Positions 9,660 through 20,999 of a stretch of 64,000 nucleotides of DNA are shown here, in pieces. The translations under genes and the position numbers were made by a program. The notes under the pieces are model-generated. The model was not told the origin of the DNA, searched no databases, and saw nothing but the letters and a program-made list of their open reading frames with translations. This stretch comes from Hermatobates lingyangjiaoensis (taxonomy: Eukaryota; Arthropoda; Insecta; Hemiptera; Hermatobatidae): positions 1,411,001 to 1,475,000 of the forward strand of contig JAPFBL010001929.1 in NCBI GenBank assembly GCA_026182355.1, written 5' to 3'. How positions within the stretch are numbered: the stretch's first letter is position 1; each line of letters begins with the position of its first letter.

Positions 9660-10600
9660 CATTCTGAAATCAAACTTTCCATTTGATTTAGCCCCATATA
9701 AAGTCAAAAGCTATGCATAAAAGTGGACCAACTAAAAGTGGATCGCATTCATCACCGGCATAACCCCTAAAGGCAATATACCAACAACTCAGTTTGAAAA
9801 AAAATCATAACAGGCGTTGATGGAAATAACATAGCATTACTTTAAAATTCAACACTTTGTAATTCTTCAAGTTTTTAACTGATTCCTTCAATAGAATATA
9901 TTTCTAAAATAGCCATCCTATTTATCATTTAAGAAACTATTTTAATTGATTAAATATTTATTTAAACAGTCTATTTGAATAATTCAGTTACTGAAGCAAT
10001 TAAAATATTTAAGAAATCAACAATTCTTAAAAACCTATTATAAATTAAATATCAAATATCATCAATTATAATTGAAACTATGATTATAAATGAATATTTA
10101 TAATGTAATTATAAGTGATAAAATTATAATAGAATTATATAAAAAAACTTTCTGAATCAGGAAGAAACTGGAAAATAATCCACAGCCTTTAGGACCAAAT
10201 ATTTGTGGATTATTGTAAATCGACATCACTTCCAGTTACTATTGCCTAATTAAAGTCTTCTGTTATGGGTGTAATATGCATTTCGATTGTGTTATTGTTT
10301 TCCTTAATATTAATTATCTGTACTTTATACTCATGAACGATTCCTAGTATTATTAAGTATATTATAATTCTGTGAAAATGGTCAATTGTAACAGAAATTT
10401 TGACTAATGGTAAAAATTTCTTTTAGTAAATAATGTTATTAATGACAAGTATTGTGTATTAGGCAATTAGAGAATTGTTATATTGTTATATTATATTGAT
10501 CAAGAAAGCGTTTAGTCAAATATGTATGATAGAATGTCCGCTCGCAAAATATATTTAGAATTACATGCATACTGCTAGTACAACAGAGGTGGTACAATCA
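9660..10600. other. AT-rich DNA, no gene seen
   Basis: No supported feature except a small hairpin at about 10172-10217 (AATAATCCACA and its complement). Confidence 0.6.
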
Positions 10601-10608
10601 TTGTGAGT

Positions 10609-10963
10609 AACTAAAAAACATCATATTATGGAAATCTATCTTGCCACGTAAATAGTTACTGTATTTGTCCGGCTGTTTTTGCAAGACTTACTAAAAAACA
10701 TCATATTATGTAAATCTGTCTTGCCTCGTAAATAGTTACTGTATTTGTCCAGCTGTTTTTGCAAGACTTACTAAAAAACATCATATTATGGAAATCTGTC
10801 TTGCCTCGTAAATAGTTACTGTATTTGTCCAGCTGTTTTTGCAAGACTTACCAAAAAACACCATATTACGGAAATCTGTCTTGCCTCGTAAATAGTTAAT
10901 GCATTTGTGGTGACAAATCTTCTGCTAATCTTATCCCTCTTCTTCTGACGGCTGTTTTTGCAA
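10609..10963. repeat. 80-bp tandem repeat, four units
   Basis: Units start at 10611, 10691, 10771 and 10851 with CTAAAAAACATCATATTATG. Units 2 and 3 are nearly identical. The fourth is interrupted by about 40 bp between ATTTGT and GGCTGTTTTTGCAAG. Confidence 0.9.
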
Positions 10964-11751
10964 GTCACGTGAGTCCCATATGAAGATGTTTTGAGTGCAA
11001 AGCTTAGTAAATTAATGCGAATATTTATTATGTTATTTTAAGCCCTAATTAGACTAAAGTGTGGAAATTATTTACCACAGTGTAGTTTTTGTTTCTCCAA
11101 ACGGCTGATATAAAAATCTAACAAAGAAAACAAATAAAGAAATAATTTAGAAAAATACTTTCCTGTAGTTTGGGTGGTAAAAAATTATAGTTTGGGTGGT
11201 GGACGGATTAGAAGTTAACGAGTCATGGAATTTGGTAAAGACTGCTAAAATGTGAAAGAGGATGAAACTGTACGACCACCTACCGCAGCGGTGACATTAG
11301 CTTGCTTCCTTAGTGATTTGCACAGCGGCTAAACGACTTAGAGCTTCCTGCTTCCTTAATCGACGGTTCTCTAGTCAAATAGTCATTTAGTGAGAAAAAA
11401 ACACTCTGAAATTGAGCCTAAGGATTTAAGAAATGCGCAAAAAAAGTTAAAGCGATATAATTTAAGACTCACTATCTATAAAGAAGGAAACTTGGACCTT
11501 CTGTAAAAGTAGTAAAATGAAATAACATGTTGCAAATACTTCTATCTGGTTAAACTACAATTTCTTCTTTATTTTCTCTCCTAATTTTACAAATGTGTTT
11601 CTACTATGGATGATGAATACGAATACGGGATTTTAATCCCTTAGAAGAATCAAAACAGAGTTCTTTTTATTTGCCAGCTTACCCAGGTAAAAGTTCAAAA
11701 TGAATTAGGCTGAATAAAATTTTTATTTTGCATAATAATTGTTTCGTAAAA

Positions 11752-11985
11752 TAGCCAGTGTGGTCCAGTGGCTTCCGTTTTTGCCACTAGATTAGTAGAT
11801 CTTGTTCGATCTCACTATGGGTTTTTGATATTTTCACGCAAAAGCTGAGAAAATCTGAGTATATAGTCCGAAGAAGAGGAAGTTGAGCAGCCAGTTTCAA
11901 GTAAGTTCCTTGTTAACGGTCTCGTACTCTAAATGCACTTAAGTTAGGCAAAATTAAGAAGTCACATTGAAGAATCATTGGTAGA
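11752..11985 (+). mobile_element. tRNA-derived SINE, divergent head
   Basis: A pol III B-box-like GTTCGATCTC follows a head containing GTCCAGTGGCTTCC. The body contains TACTCTAAATGCACTTAAG and GTTAGGCAAAATT, shared with the SINEs at 25628, 31341 and 46466, so this is a variant of that family with another head. Confidence 0.55.
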
Positions 11986-12136
11986 ACAAAATTTAAGGAG
12001 ACCCTCAATTTCACTCTCGAAAGAAAAAAAAACAACTAGAGGTGGTTTTAATTTAATTTCTAGTTGTATTTAGTCTAGTTTGATCACAATTTTAAAACTG
12101 TCAAATATATGATTTTATCAAAATATACTCTTGAAT

Positions 12137-12363
12137 AATTATAGAGACAAGATTTTACATAAACACGTGAAAAACAATCAATGATCAAACCACAATATGC
12201 AATGGGACAAAAAGACTAAGAACTTTAAAAAGTTCTTCAAAAAACGATCTTCGTTAGAGTGAAAAACCAACAGTTGAGTTTTTGACTTTGACGAAGACTA
12301 CTTATTACGGTTGAAAGTTCTTATTATTTTTTTCCCCATTTCATATTGTGGTTTGAATCGTTC
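12137..12363. mobile_element. HHR foldback unit, family A, 12-bp TSD
   Basis: A 227-bp inverted-repeat unit starts near CAATGATCAAACCACAATATG and ends with the mirror CATATTGTGGTTTGAA. It is flanked by the exact duplication ATACTCTTGAAT at 12125-12136 and 12364-12375. Both arms hold decayed family A hammerheads. The plus copy at 12284-12332 keeps TTGACGA, GACUA/CGGUU and GAAAGUUCUU. No ORF is present, so mobility must have come from proteins supplied in trans. Confidence 0.75.
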
Positions 12364-12544
12364 ATACTCTTGAATGAATAAAAGATAAATTCAAAATAGT
12401 CAACAAAAGTTCTAAAAAGTAAACTAAATAAGCACATACAATACGTTGATACATTTAAAGTTTCCAATTTTTATTTTAAACGTCATTCACCATGGCCCAC
12501 ACAATGATGAATGGTGGATTGTCCAACGTCGTTATGCCTTTTTG

Positions 12545-12600
12545 TTCCTCTTTGTCGTCTTCCTGATGACGGTTAAACCAAAAAAATGAGGTTTAAAAAC
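12545..12600 (+). ncRNA. Hammerhead-like motif, decayed
   Basis: CUGAUGA at 12563-12569, extra C, stem GGU/ACC with a UAA loop, then AAAA in place of GAAA. A relative is at 63471 (ATGATGACTGTTAAACC). Low confidence. Confidence 0.3.
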
Positions 12601-12684
12601 TTTTAAAGCCAACATTTCTGATTTATTTTATGCTTACTCTTTTTCACTTTCCTGAAAAGAAAAGATTAAAAAGCTCCAGCTTTC

Positions 12685-13030
12685 ATCGCTCATCACCAAC
12701 TACTTAGTACGAGTATTAATTACATTCCAAACCAACCCTGGTGAATGACTTTCTATAACTCATCTAAATAAATTTATTTTTAAAATATAGAACTTCATTA
12801 TCAAATTTCTTGTATCTATCAAGTATAGAACGTAGCCCTGGCAGCTAGAGAGGGTCATGAGTCATCATCTCTGACTGCTGCAGATACGTTCGATACTTGA
12901 TAGATACAAGAAATTTGATAATGGAATTCTGTATCAATTTCTATTGATGAGTTATAGAACGTACTGGCGAATTGGCGAGGGGTGGCTTGGAATGTAATTA
13001 ATACTGGGTAGTTGGCGATGAGCGATGACT
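12685..13030. repeat. Large imperfect foldback element
   Basis: Arms of about 145 bp: CATCGCTCATCACCAACTAC on the left returns as GTAGTTGGCGATGAGCGATG on the right, with mismatches throughout. An inner, better-matched block (TTATCAAATTTCTTGTATC) surrounds a spacer of about 50 bp. No transposase or HHR core is seen. This is an old foldback or MITE. Confidence 0.75.
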
Positions 13031-13269
13031 GCCAGAGGCACAGGAGCTCGTGTCCCGTTGTGTCCGCAGAGGCAAGCGCGATAATCGTCTTGATTACCTC
13101 CTAATGATGGCCACAGTCATCCCAAAGGCAGCGGCGCTAATATGGTTTTGCCTAGTCTTTAGCCCTGCCCAGACAGCTCTAATTGCCTACTTCTGTTCAA
13201 CAGACGCCGCTCCGATCACTCTCTTTAACAAAAAACAAGTTCCCCTATACAAATACTATGTGATTTAGT

Positions 13270-14150
13270 TGGCCGTTTTAACTTATTAATCCTTGATTAT
13301 ACCCCGTTTCTATTTGAAAATATTTAAATTTTACTCTCAATGTCAGTGTCATTATGACTAGGCGAATCTCCACATTAGCTCAATCGTTCATCCGATTTAC
13401 TTTAGAAGAACCAATACAATAAAGATTACATCTTCTCCTACAAACAGCTTCCGATTTCCTATCAAAGCAAAAATCTACCAATAATTACAAAATTGATAGC
13501 TATTGATGAAATTGTATCAACAATTTACAGAATTGGTTCCAAAGATGAAATTTAAGTGCTTCAATGATGTTGAAACAGCGCCTGGAAATGAAATAATTTG
13601 TCTATTTACAGTGAAATCCATTAAAGCTATCTTATAGCTTTGATTTCATCTCGAAACATTGGCTCAGTTTGTCTTTATTGGCCCATTTATCTATCATCCA
13701 ATTTTGATACTGGTTTTAAAACGAAAATTTGCAGTTATAGATTTCACTAAGTGCAACAGTTTGAACTAAATATCAATTACAAAGTTGTTACATTGTCCTT
13801 CCTTCAATGCTAACTGCGCTCAAATCAATTCTTAATGTAATGCAAAACAAAGATGGCAAAAAGAACTCACACAATGTATCATGACTCAGTAATTATACCA
13901 TTTGAGTCCAATGGCATAAAAAAATGATTCCATACTTCTGAATTATTGAATCACATCCTTCTTTAATTTACTGTCTGTTTGTCCGTGTGTCTGTTTCTAC
14001 AATAGAAATTACCAAATTTTAATGGGAGAGGTCTCATTCCCTTGAATATTTTCTTGAAGATTCTATATTATAACGCTATGATATCTTCGTAAAAGGATAA
14101 TACCTACTACAATTAGGCATATTTGTTATATTTGTTTAATAACGTTTATT
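13270..14150. other. No gene seen
   Basis: Unique-looking AT-rich sequence with no supported coding, RNA or repeat feature. Confidence 0.5.
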
Positions 14151-14156
14151 TATGTG

Positions 14157-14390
14157 TCATAATAAACTCATATATATATTGGTGTATACTGGCAGCAAGT
14201 CTTCTTTTAAACAAGTGTTGTTAAAAAGCACAGCGGCTTCAGCATTAATAATCTTTTTAGAAAGATGTTCTATTTGCCTTATTATTTTCTTGTAATTCAC
14301 TGGTAGCTCAAAAATTAATCTACCTAATTCCATAACAAGAATAGGAAAACAATCTTGAAGAAAACTAATGAAACAAACTATATTTGACAC
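14157..14390 (-). pseudogene. PLE ORF 5' fragment behind a hammerhead
   Basis: Minus strand encodes a 77-residue frame containing MELGRLIFELPVNYKKII, KIINAEAAVLFNNTC and LKEDLLPVYTNIY, then ends at ATATATAT. The conserved C...LLP.YTN block matches the fragments at 9.3, 38.3, 38.9 and 59.6 kb. A hammerhead lies about 35 nt upstream on the same strand, the order expected for PLE terminal repeat then ORF. The RT and endonuclease are missing. Confidence 0.6.
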
Positions 14391-14422
14391 TACACAAACA
14401 CAAACTGGGTTAAAAAACTAAA

Positions 14423-14464
14423 GGGAAACAAGCTTTCAGCCACATTGGCCATCATCAGGTAAAC
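14423..14464 (-). ncRNA. Hammerhead ribozyme, family D
   Basis: Minus strand: AC/GU stem I, CUGAUGA, extra U, stem II GGCCA/UGGCU with a 3-nt loop, GAA, palindromic AGCU stem III, U at the cleavage position. All core bases are present. It is positioned just 5' of a PLE ORF fragment. Confidence 0.75.
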
Positions 14465-14822
14465 AGTAAACAATAAAACGAAACAATTAAAACATAAACC
14501 AAAAATTAGCAACAAACTAAATTAGCACTGTTCAAATAGTGGCAGCGTTTAACTGTCAAAGCAGCGCTACATGCGCGCACCCACGCGTTAGACAGTTGAA
14601 TCACCCCAGAACTTCTCGCCTTCGACAGGTCACAACATGGGAGAGTTCCAAACAAATTTTATTTTAGGTTCGAAGGTCCTAGAACTCGGGATGACGAACA
14701 TGTCACTGATTTGAGAGTTCAGCGCGGGGCACAAATCTTTGATTTAATGTTTGATGAAACCTCGATAAATATGAAAATTCTTTTACATTTAATTTAAAAC
14801 ATTAAACTCCTAACTACGCTAG

Positions 14823-14847
14823 ACTATATATATATATATATATATAA
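14823..14847. repeat. (TA)n array
   Basis: About 12 units next to a family F hammerhead-like segment. Confidence 0.9.
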
Positions 14848-14848
14848 C

Positions 14849-14945
14849 CAAAGTTTATCGGGACTCGGTCAGTTCTTCAGGTTCAAATTAAACTCTCAAT
14901 GCCAACGTTTCTGTTTTTCTTTAAAATCTTTTTGATAGGCAGAAG
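14849..14945 (-). ncRNA. Hammerhead-like motif, family F
   Basis: Minus strand: stem I GCC/GGC, core reduced to CUAUCAA, an A/U-rich stem II region, GAA, ACGU palindromic stem III, U at the cleavage position. The tail ATTGAGAGTTTAATTTG and CCGAGTCCCGATAAA match the 33.5-kb tandem copies. The core lacks G5. Confidence 0.5.
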
Positions 14946-15089
14946 TATACATTTTGAAACAGAAAAACTAAGTATTACATTACAAATTATTTTACAGAGA
15001 AAAATAGTCTTTGAATTTCAACAACAACTGTCTAGTTTGAATGAACACGTGATACAGTCACGTATATAGTACCTTATAGGCGGATGAGT

Positions 15090-15370
15090 TGACAGTTTTT
15101 TTTTCAAAATTACGTTAACAAAAAGAAAAATTATGGTACAACTTTCTATTTCAGAAAATGATATTTTAACTCAAAACGGCTAATTCAACAACCACAAAAT
15201 TATGTTTTACATAATATTAGCAATTTATTAAAAAAGTAATATAAAGTCCCAATTACTGCTAAGGACATTATAGCTATAAAAACTGGAAATTCATCTTAGA
15301 ATAATGAATCACTTGATTTCTTTAAACTTGTTTACATTGACTTTTAACTGTATTAAGTGAATCAACTTAA
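15090..15370 (+). repeat. Unclassified 1.2-kb repeat, partial copy
   Basis: It shares blocks such as AGCTATAAAAACTGGAAATT and the TGTTTACATTGACTT stretch with 16430-16720 and 40440-40690. No protein is recognised. Confidence 0.5.
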
Positions 15371-15839
15371 AAAAAATAAGCGTTTGAATGAGTTAATATA
15401 TGTTAAAAGGATAAAATACTGAAATATAAAAAAAATAATACCCAACAAACGTATAGTTTATCATCCATTCCATGGTATGATGGTTGTTTGTCTAACAGTG
15501 TTCAAATCAAACTACATGTAAAAATCTTGAACTAAATTTAATATCAGACGTAGTTCATGGTATGCTTATGATGTTGTTGCCTTTGGGTAATATCGAATCA
15601 CGTAAAATCTATTCTTCCGTTCTTTATTAAAAAAATTCACACTAACTTAGAGCTATATATTAAGAGATTTGATGAACCTGTGCTAGAGCCTATCATAGAC
15701 GCCTTTAAATCAATAAATCATTTTCAATATATAGATAAACTAATCCATGAACTATAAAATGCATTATGAATAAGTAGTGTAATAACGACAGTGGATCCAC
15801 GACAGTTGAAACTGGGAACTAATGGATGTTGCCAGATGG

Positions 15840-17140
15840 GTGTTTTACTTTACTATAAGTAAAGTATAGTGATCGTGAAAAAATTCGATCTCGAGATTTT
15901 GACGGAATTACATGTTTTGAGGTCACAGAAGTCGTTTTATGACGTTTTTACGATGATGTCTGTGTGTGTGTGGGTGGGTGCGTGGGTGGGTGAGTGAGTG
16001 TGTTAGCATTGCTTGTTACCACGCTACGGTCCAGAATCCTTGATGGATCAAGTTGATATTTTACACAAAAATGGGCCTCATAAAGACGAAGATCCCTATT
16101 GTTTGCGAAGAATTATGCATGATGGGAAAGTCACTTTTTTTGCCAAAAACCGTTTTTTTAAAAACATTTATTTCTCCTAAACTGATAACCCTAGAGTTTT
16201 CAAATTTTGACATTATCTTTGAAGTTTCAAATGCAACAAACGAAAAATATATTCAGAATTTTCAAACAACAGGAAATATTTTTTTTTTCAATAAAATGTA
16301 AAAATTTTGACTTTTAATTCAATCTCAAACCTTGTGAGAGCGATACAAGCCATACTGTTTGACAGACAAGAATGAAACTATGCCTATAAATAGAACATTG
16401 TATGGAAAATGAGTTGAGATATTTTTTTTTTTCAAAATTACATTCGCTAAAGGGGCGTTACAGTACGATTTGTGTTTTCAGAAAATGTATTTTTGACGCT
16501 AAACGGCTCGTTAAAAAAAAATGAAAATTTGACCAAAAATGGAACAAAAAATTGGCAATTCATAAAAAAAAAATCATAAAGTTTCAATTACGGGAAAGAG
16601 CAATAACGATATAAAAACTGTTTGTTTATTCTAGACTAAGAGATCACCTGCTATACTTGTCGAATTTTTTGTATTTTTTTACATTGTTTACATTGACTTA
16701 GAAATTTATTGAGCGAATCCACTGAGATAAAATTGATGTTTCTAATGGAGAAATGAAAATATATTATTGACTTATAAGAGATGTAAGAGGAATAATATTG
16801 TGCAGGTAAATGATAACACTCATTAAAAAAAAATTCGTATATATGTTATTTGACAAAGGGGAAGGAAAATGATCTTATTAAATACTAAGAAGCCATAAAA
16901 TTCCCAGTATAATAATTCTGTTAAAAACCAAAAATGTAAAAGATAATTCAAAATATAAATCTTTCGTTTAAAGATTAATAACTGTAATTATCGTACATCT
17001 TTAATTAACAAATCACCTTAAAACAACATTTTATTCACTGTTTAAGATGTTTTTCAGAGAAAAAAAGGGTATTTTACTGTTTCAAATTTGAAAATTTTAC
17101 ATTAATATTCAATGTAGAAGGATGTCAAGTAAACGATGTA
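15840..17140 (+). repeat. Unclassified 1.2-kb dispersed repeat, full-length copy
   Basis: It starts around TTTTACTTTACTATAA and contains GACGGAATTACATGTTTT, a GT-rich run (15958-16008), GTTTCAATTACGGGAAAGAG and TCCCAGTATAATA. All recur in the same order at 40130-41300. An 82-residue frame at 16053-16301 has no recognised domain. No terminal inverted repeats or TSD were found. Confidence 0.65.
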
Positions 17141-17477
17141 AGAAATCTACTGGCTATTTGAACAATAGCCATGTTATCTTGTAGGATAATATTTCGTTTC
17201 AAGAAATGTACACAAGGGTTTTTCAAAAATGTTATTACTGCTGTAGTTATACTAATGAAATTATTTGCAAATAATAAATTATTTGTGATGTACAATAATA
17301 AGCTTATAAATTGATATGTCCTTCAATCACTATCTGTACTACCTCACGAATGCAATGCTAATAATTATATCCCATTTAGTTGTTTACGTTATGCTTAAAT
17401 GATACGTTATGTTTTATATACTCAAGAAATTTGACATTGAGTTACTTATAGTAAAGTAGAGTGTAGGCCACTCCAGA

Positions 17478-17800
17478 TTTTTTTTTTATTGTCTTAACCG
17501 ATCCCCAACGTGAGAACATCGTAACATCAGCCGTTTACAGGCTTTTTGTTTGATCGGTGATTCTACAGATTATACATTGGGAGTCCTAAATTTTTTCCTA
17601 AGTGCATTTTGAGTAGAGATCATTAACGAGTACTTGACATCGTACTGGCTCAGGACCAACGGCTTAACGTCCTCTCCGAGGGACGATGTATCAGATTTAT
17701 TCACCTCCCACGCAAATAACTCGAGAGCCTGATAGGGGATCGAACCCCGGACTATGACAGATAGGCGTTCCTATCATTCCTATTCTAGTGATTAGTTGCG
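17478..17800 (-). mobile_element. tRNA-derived SINE
   Basis: Poly-T at the plus-strand start is the minus-strand A-rich tail. It is followed by CCGATCCCCAACGTGAG, GTGATTCTACAGAT, the CACCTCCCACGC block and the B-box complement GGATCGAACCCCGG. The head beyond the B box is replaced by unrelated sequence. Confidence 0.75.
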
Positions 17801-17839
17801 GATGACCTCCTCAATGCTCTATATAATGATTATGATACA

Positions 17840-18650
17840 CAAAGATATGTAGAAAACCAACCGCAGCCAATATAACCATACATAATTCTTCAATTCATCC
17901 AACGCAACAAAAAATTTCTGCCTTTCGGTATTTGATAGATCGATTAATAAGAATTCCGATGAATCAAAACAACTGTAATAAGGAATTAAATATAATTTAA
18001 AAAAATAGCAACGAATAACGGTTATAATGCAAACTTAATAGAAAAAATATTAAAAAATAGAAAGAATAAAATTAATAACAATTACGAAAGCCCTATCAAT
18101 AATAAATACGCGTCTATATATACCTAGGAAATATTAGTCAAAAAATAGGGAACTTAATAAAACGATACAACATTAAGGTAGGATTTGAAACTAATAATTC
18201 TTTAAGTTAAATATTAACTTCCTCAACCGAGAATGTAATAAATATGAAAAAAGCGGGGTATATAAATTGAAGTGTACTAAATGTAACCAAATATATATTG
18301 GACAGACGGGAAGAACCTTAAAAATGAGATTTAAAGAACATCTTAAGGGCTATTTAAATAATACAAATAAATCAAATATTGCAAACCACCTGACTGAACA
18401 CAGACATACACCTGACAGCTTAGAAAACACAATGGACTTACCGCAGACAGGACAGAAAGGACAGAGACTCAACATAACTGAACAGATAGAAATACATAAA
18501 CATAAAAATGCGGGTAAATTAATAAATGAACAAATAAATTACCAATCCGATATTTTATGTAAATCACTAATAAAAATAAAAAGACGACTGGACAGGCAGG
18601 ATGACGAAGTTAAAAAATATAAAAAACCTAAACTAGATAATAGCTAAAAA
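17840..18650 (+). pseudogene. Penelope-like element: RT-thumb linker plus GIY-YIG endonuclease
   Basis: The remnant begins with RKPTAANITIHNSSIHP and IRIPMNQNNCNKELN, the post-catalytic region of PLE reverse transcriptases. It then has IGNLIKRYNIKVGFETNNSL and, after a frameshift near 18205, YEKSGVYKLKCTKCNQIYIG. In that last block GVY and YIG are the GIY-YIG halves flanked by the CxxC of PLEs, and R in GRTLKMRFKEH is the catalytic arginine position. The ORF after the shift is open to 18647. One or more stops and the frameshift show it is dead. An A-rich run and a decayed HHR follow. It is a different lineage from 8033-8554. Confidence 0.85.
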
Positions 18651-18747
18651 CCAAAAAAAAAAAAACTCAAAATAACTAAATAAAATCGAAATAATAATAT
18701 CAGGATTGCAGTGGACAGATAACCAACCCCCTATATAACAGCTCCGT

Positions 18748-18800
18748 AGGTTTGTTGCGATCGAAGATGGACAACGTCTGAAAGCGCTCCAACTCCAGGA
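18748..18800 (+). ncRNA. Decayed hammerhead in PLE 3' terminal repeat
   Basis: GUUG/CAAC can close stem I. The core reads UCGAAGA (disrupted), then extra U, stem II GGAC/GUCU with loop AAC, GAA, 6-nt palindromic stem III AGCGCU, C at the cleavage position. Its place about 100 bp after an endonuclease stop is where PLE terminal repeats carry hammerheads. Confidence 0.5.
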
Positions 18801-18819
18801 TCATCTTACAGGTATAACG

Positions 18820-20195
18820 GTATTACCTATTTCTAATATAAATATGTAGAAGACCTTTAATTAGAAGTAGGAAATTGCTTGGTGGTATTGTCTTTGCGGT
18901 GGTGACGGCGGTATCACATATAGTAATGCGGGATGGTCCCTAAATAGTACAGAGAGTACTAAATAGGGAACGCCTTGTTATAAATCTACCTAAAACGGTA
19001 TTCATACCTTTTAAGAAATAAAAAAAATATTAACATAAATTTTTCAAAATTAAAGATATAAACTTGAAGGTATTTCAGAAGAGAAATTAATTTGGAACAG
19101 CCATGCAATACGTAAACTGACTAAGGGGTCAAAAAATCTGTTCTGCTGAAAGAAATTATTCTGTCGAACGTGTGGTATTAACATGAAACCTTACAGAATA
19201 TCGTGTGGTATTAACACTTTGGCTTACAGAAGAATTATTACTGATATGGTAAACTCAATGATATCACATGCATCGCTTTCATAGGCTGTATGGTTTATTC
19301 TAAAAACTTGTAAACCTTGGTACTGGATCATAATGAAATAAAACATAAAAATTTCTTATAGGAGGATGGGCTGTTTTGCTTTTTTAGAGAAATTATATAA
19401 TAAATAACCTAGAATGGGCTACACTCGACTTTATTATAAGTAAGCATAACATCAAACTCAACTAATTGAAAGGCACAGGCTATTAGGAATTGGTTTACGA
19501 ATTGGAGACACATGAAATCAGTACTAAGCTCTGGTGAGACCACTACAAATGTAAAATGAATAATAGTGAATCAAATTATGTTCACTTCTTCTTAATGATG
19601 ATTTTAGTATCAGCTAAGATTCCATGGTCATCATCAAACGTGTATATTGGTTACAAACACTTGAGCATTTAGTTTGCTCTTTGTTTGTAGGATTCAAAAC
19701 AGCATTCATTTAGCGTTGAGTCATGAGTTGCTATGTATAGCATTATTCTATTAAAATAAAACATAAAACGCTCTCTCCTAATTAATGATTATCCGACTGC
19801 TTGATTATGTGGAAATGATTGTTATATGTTTCGTACGATTATGAATGTGAGTGCATTAGAAAGCGGCAGACAGGTGTGAGTTCCTAGAAGGGATCTAGGT
19901 CGAAGGAGACAATGCAAAGTTTTCGCAGTTTAATTACAAGTAGGTGCCTGCTAAAGAGTTTTGTGGAGCGAAGCGTAACGTCTGCGATTCCAAGAATTCT
20001 GTTGATTATCGCGTGGGAAATCTGAACGGTTCCCCTGCATGGCAGTAATCTGTCGGGGAATCATCATGAAGACAGGTGGGCTGCGGTCAGCTGCTCGCGA
20101 GAAATCACTTCCTCTGTCGCCAGGACCTTCTTAAATACCAGTGCTTGAATTAGCCAAACGGAACAGCATTAGCATTCAAATTAGCACGCTACCTT
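18820..20195. other. No gene seen
   Basis: Mixed AT-rich DNA. The segment 19850-20150 is richer in G and C, without a recognisable frame or repeat. Confidence 0.45.
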
Positions 20196-20202
20196 AAATT
20201 CC

Positions 20203-20560
20203 TTATAATATTATAAATTTTGAAATCTCACTCCCAAACATTGTAGGAGAAGTCCAGGCACATTCTGGTCCACCCTGGTATTTGGTAAAAGTAGTTCCAA
20301 ACATATATTCACAAAATGGATTGAATGCATAGTTTTGGTATAATCCGTTTCCAAACAGAATGCAATCATCTTTTCTTCCAGCACTCACCCTAGTAGATAT
20401 TTAATGCTTATCGGGCTATACAATGAGCCACAACCCAGCTCATGCTTGATCCGGATACCATTTTACATAATGCCACCCATCCAAATGATAACCATGTACA
20501 TTTGGTGATCTATCAAAATTTGGTGTATTCAACACGTTTATGGCCTTTGTAAATCATTCT
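20203..20560 (-). pseudogene. Possible host gene remnant, C-type-lectin-like
   Basis: The minus strand shows two protein-like blocks in different frames. The upstream one reads SPNVHGYHLDGWHYVKWYPD, then a stop. The downstream one reads GRKDDCILFGNGLYQNYAF, then NPFCEYMFGTTF and GPECAWTSPTMFG. A W..WYPD..., DCILFGNG.., C-E-Y order is reminiscent of the second half of a C-type lectin domain, but the match is by eye only. Frame changes and stops imply a pseudogene, or exons whose borders I cannot place. Confidence 0.3.
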
Positions 20561-20671
20561 ATCTTTAACACTGATAAAAAATGTTTGGTATCCGAAGAAG
20601 TTATTTATGATACAAACTTGCCTCAAAAGAGTAAACTGTGAAAATCATTTAATACCATTTCGACATTATCC

Positions 20672-20815
20672 ACTAACTCGTTCGTCCCTCGGAGAGTACG
20701 TTAAACCGTCATTTCCGACCCTTACGATGTCACGTACTCGTAAATGATTCCTACTCTAAATACACTTGAGGTAGGCAAAACTTAGGACTCCCAATATAGA
20801 ATTAACAGGTAATGT
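20672..20815 (+). mobile_element. SINE body fragment
   Basis: Contains GTCCCTCGGAGAG, GTACTCGTAAATGATTCC, TACTCTAAATACACTTGAG and AGGACTCCCAATATAGAAT, the middle and 3' body of the local SINE family. The tRNA head and tail are absent. Confidence 0.65.
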
Positions 20816-20999
20816 GACTCGACCATTACTAAAATGGGTGCCAAATAATAAATGAGCCCCAACTTTCTCCTCTAGAACATCACTAAAAGGTGAAAGTTTT
20901 TTAACTGTGGGCGTTGGAAAACAAACAAACATTGTCCAGTAGCTATATATACGAGACAAGTTTCAAACTTGTCTACAAGACACGTAGACAAGTTTCAAA

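Noticed and set aside
10609..10963. CRISPR-like array
   Set aside because: Units are contiguous 80-bp tandem copies without unique spacers, and the sequence is clearly eukaryotic.
13050..13268. 72-residue ORF beside the large foldback
   Set aside because: It overlaps the foldback arm and has no recognised motif.
20961..20998. Repeated GACAAGTTTCAAAC as a regulatory site
   Set aside because: Only two copies, with no gene or promoter nearby.
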